This document shows, one piece after another, positions 11,816 through 12,405 of a stretch of 12,405 bases of DNA. Within the stretch, counting starts at the first letter, position 1; each line of letters begins with the position of its first letter. Origin of the DNA: CAZHFW01 sp964531675 (lineage in GTDB: Bacteria; Planctomycetota; Phycisphaerae; Phycisphaerales; UBA1924); the NCBI GenBank assembly GCA_964531675.1, contig CAZHFW010000062.1, forward strand, positions 1-12,405, written 5' to 3'. The notes beneath the pieces were generated by a model. The model did not search any database. It saw only the letters and a list, made by a program, of their open reading frames with translations, and was not told the origin of the DNA. The translations under genes were made by a program, and so were the position numbers.

Positions 11816-12405
11816 GCGGGTTTGCTGATGGAGGGGTGGTTGTGCACGAGGTAGCGGAGTGGGCGTGGGGCCCAGTCTTGGGCGTAGTCGATGCCGATGC
11901 GTGGGGTGGTGCGGATTTGCGAGCGGGGGAAGGGTGTGGCGGGTTCGAGGAAGAGCGGGCCCGGGGTGGTGAGGTCGGTGAGGTTGAGCGTGCGGTCGAT
12001 GGCGAGGGCGCGGCAGAGGCGCGCGGGGCCTGAGCAGAGCAGGTGGTCGGGGAGTGTGCCGGCGCGGTGATCGGCGCGGGTGAGGGCGCGCATGGTGGGG
12101 ATGCCTTCGGTGGGTTCGAGGGCGCGGATCAGCACGGCGACGGGGTTGTTTGCCTGGCCGCAGACGACGTTGAAGCAGTGGTGCATGCCGTAGGTGAAGT
12201 AGATGTAGGCGACGCCGCCTTTGGCGTACATGGGTTCGTTGCGCGGGGTGCGGCGGCCGTTGAAAGAGTGGGCGGCGCGGTCGCGCACGCCGAGGTAGGC
12301 CTCGGTTTCGACGATGAGGCCCGCGAGGCGCGTGCGGTCAGGAAGGATGCGGACCAGGCGCATGCCCAGGAGTGCGCGGGCGAGCGTGCGCGGCGGGGAG
12401 GTGAG
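11797..12405 (-). CDS. mpg: 3-methyladenine DNA glycosylase (Mpg/AAG type), 5' end outside window
   Basis: A base-excision repair enzyme that removes alkylated purines such as 3-methyladenine. The visible 202 residues start with TLARALLG (family: LARxLLG), which precedes the first Met at 12363. The true start is therefore beyond the right edge, and 12363 should not be used. Catalytic and binding blocks are present: VETEAYLG with the general-base Glu of EAY, AAHSFNGRRTPRNEPMY, YIYFTYGMHHCFNVV (intercalating Tyr and the Asn of the active site), IRALEPTEGIPTMRAL, CSGPARLCRAL and TPRIGIDYAQDWAPRPLRY. The length from TLARALLG to the stop fits the family. The last seven codons and the TGA come from repeat module A of cassette R6, replacing whatever C-terminus existed before. 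The family core is complete without them. Confidence 0.95.
   Translation of the reverse strand, partial: LTSPPRTLARALLGMRLVRILPDRTRLAGLIVETEAYLGVRDRAAHSFNGRRTPRNEPMYAKGGVAYIYFTYGMHHCFNVVCGQANNPVAVLIRALEPTEGIPTMRALTRADHRAGTLPDHLLCSGPARLCRALAIDRTLNLTDLTTPGPLFLEPATPFPRSQIRTTPRIGIDYAQDWAPRPLRYLVHNHPSISKPAPRSRT

Overview
This is a high-G+C bacterial chromosome segment. It most likely comes from the phylum Planctomycetota, probably a Phycisphaerae-type lineage. Three things point there: a secreted protein with a PAPG / hydrophobic helix / RRRR carboxy-terminal sorting tail, a Minf_1886-type protein (a family known mainly from Planctomycetes and Verrucomicrobia), and intergenic DNA packed with modular hairpin repeats. 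The phylum call is inference from gene content; no rRNA is present.

Eight protein genes can be supported. From left to right: a PEP-CTERM-like exported protein (minus), thyX flavin-dependent thymidylate synthase (minus), two tandem paralogous single-pass membrane proteins with an N-terminal HAAS-like helical domain (minus), a padR-type regulator at the head of those two (minus), ffh of the signal recognition particle (plus, the only plus-strand gene), an AI-2E/PerM-family membrane protein (minus), a Minf_1886-family protein (minus), and an Mpg/AAG-type 3-methyladenine DNA glycosylase whose 5' end runs off the right edge (minus). Several of these genes have open frames that extend upstream into repeat DNA, so the starts given here are deliberately shorter than the longest frames.

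The most interesting protein module is padR plus the two paralogs (2517-6666). The regulator gene has a perfect 8-bp inverted repeat over its own -10 box. The two downstream membrane proteins carry the helical prefix that is often found beside PadR regulators, then one membrane span and about 480 extracytoplasmic residues with two conserved blocks of unknown function. It looks like an autoregulated membrane or envelope sensing unit, but its function is unknown.

The most interesting DNA signal is non-coding. Every intergenic region longer than 250 bases, and the 207-base one at 2310-2516, holds a modular cassette of hairpin repeats, here called A to E, plus an AAAGC-rich tract F. The modules occur in the order F-A-B-C or F-A-B-D-E (often incomplete), always in the same chromosomal orientation. 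Hairpins B, C, D and E show compensatory base changes between copies. B and most C and D copies begin with GTAG or GGAG just outside the stem, as REP elements do, and D and E form inverted pairs like BIMEs. Cassettes abut the 3' ends of three minus-strand genes and provide two of their stop codons. The remaining intergenic stretch (1119-1328) instead contains a strong plus-strand terminator with no plus-strand gene in front of it.
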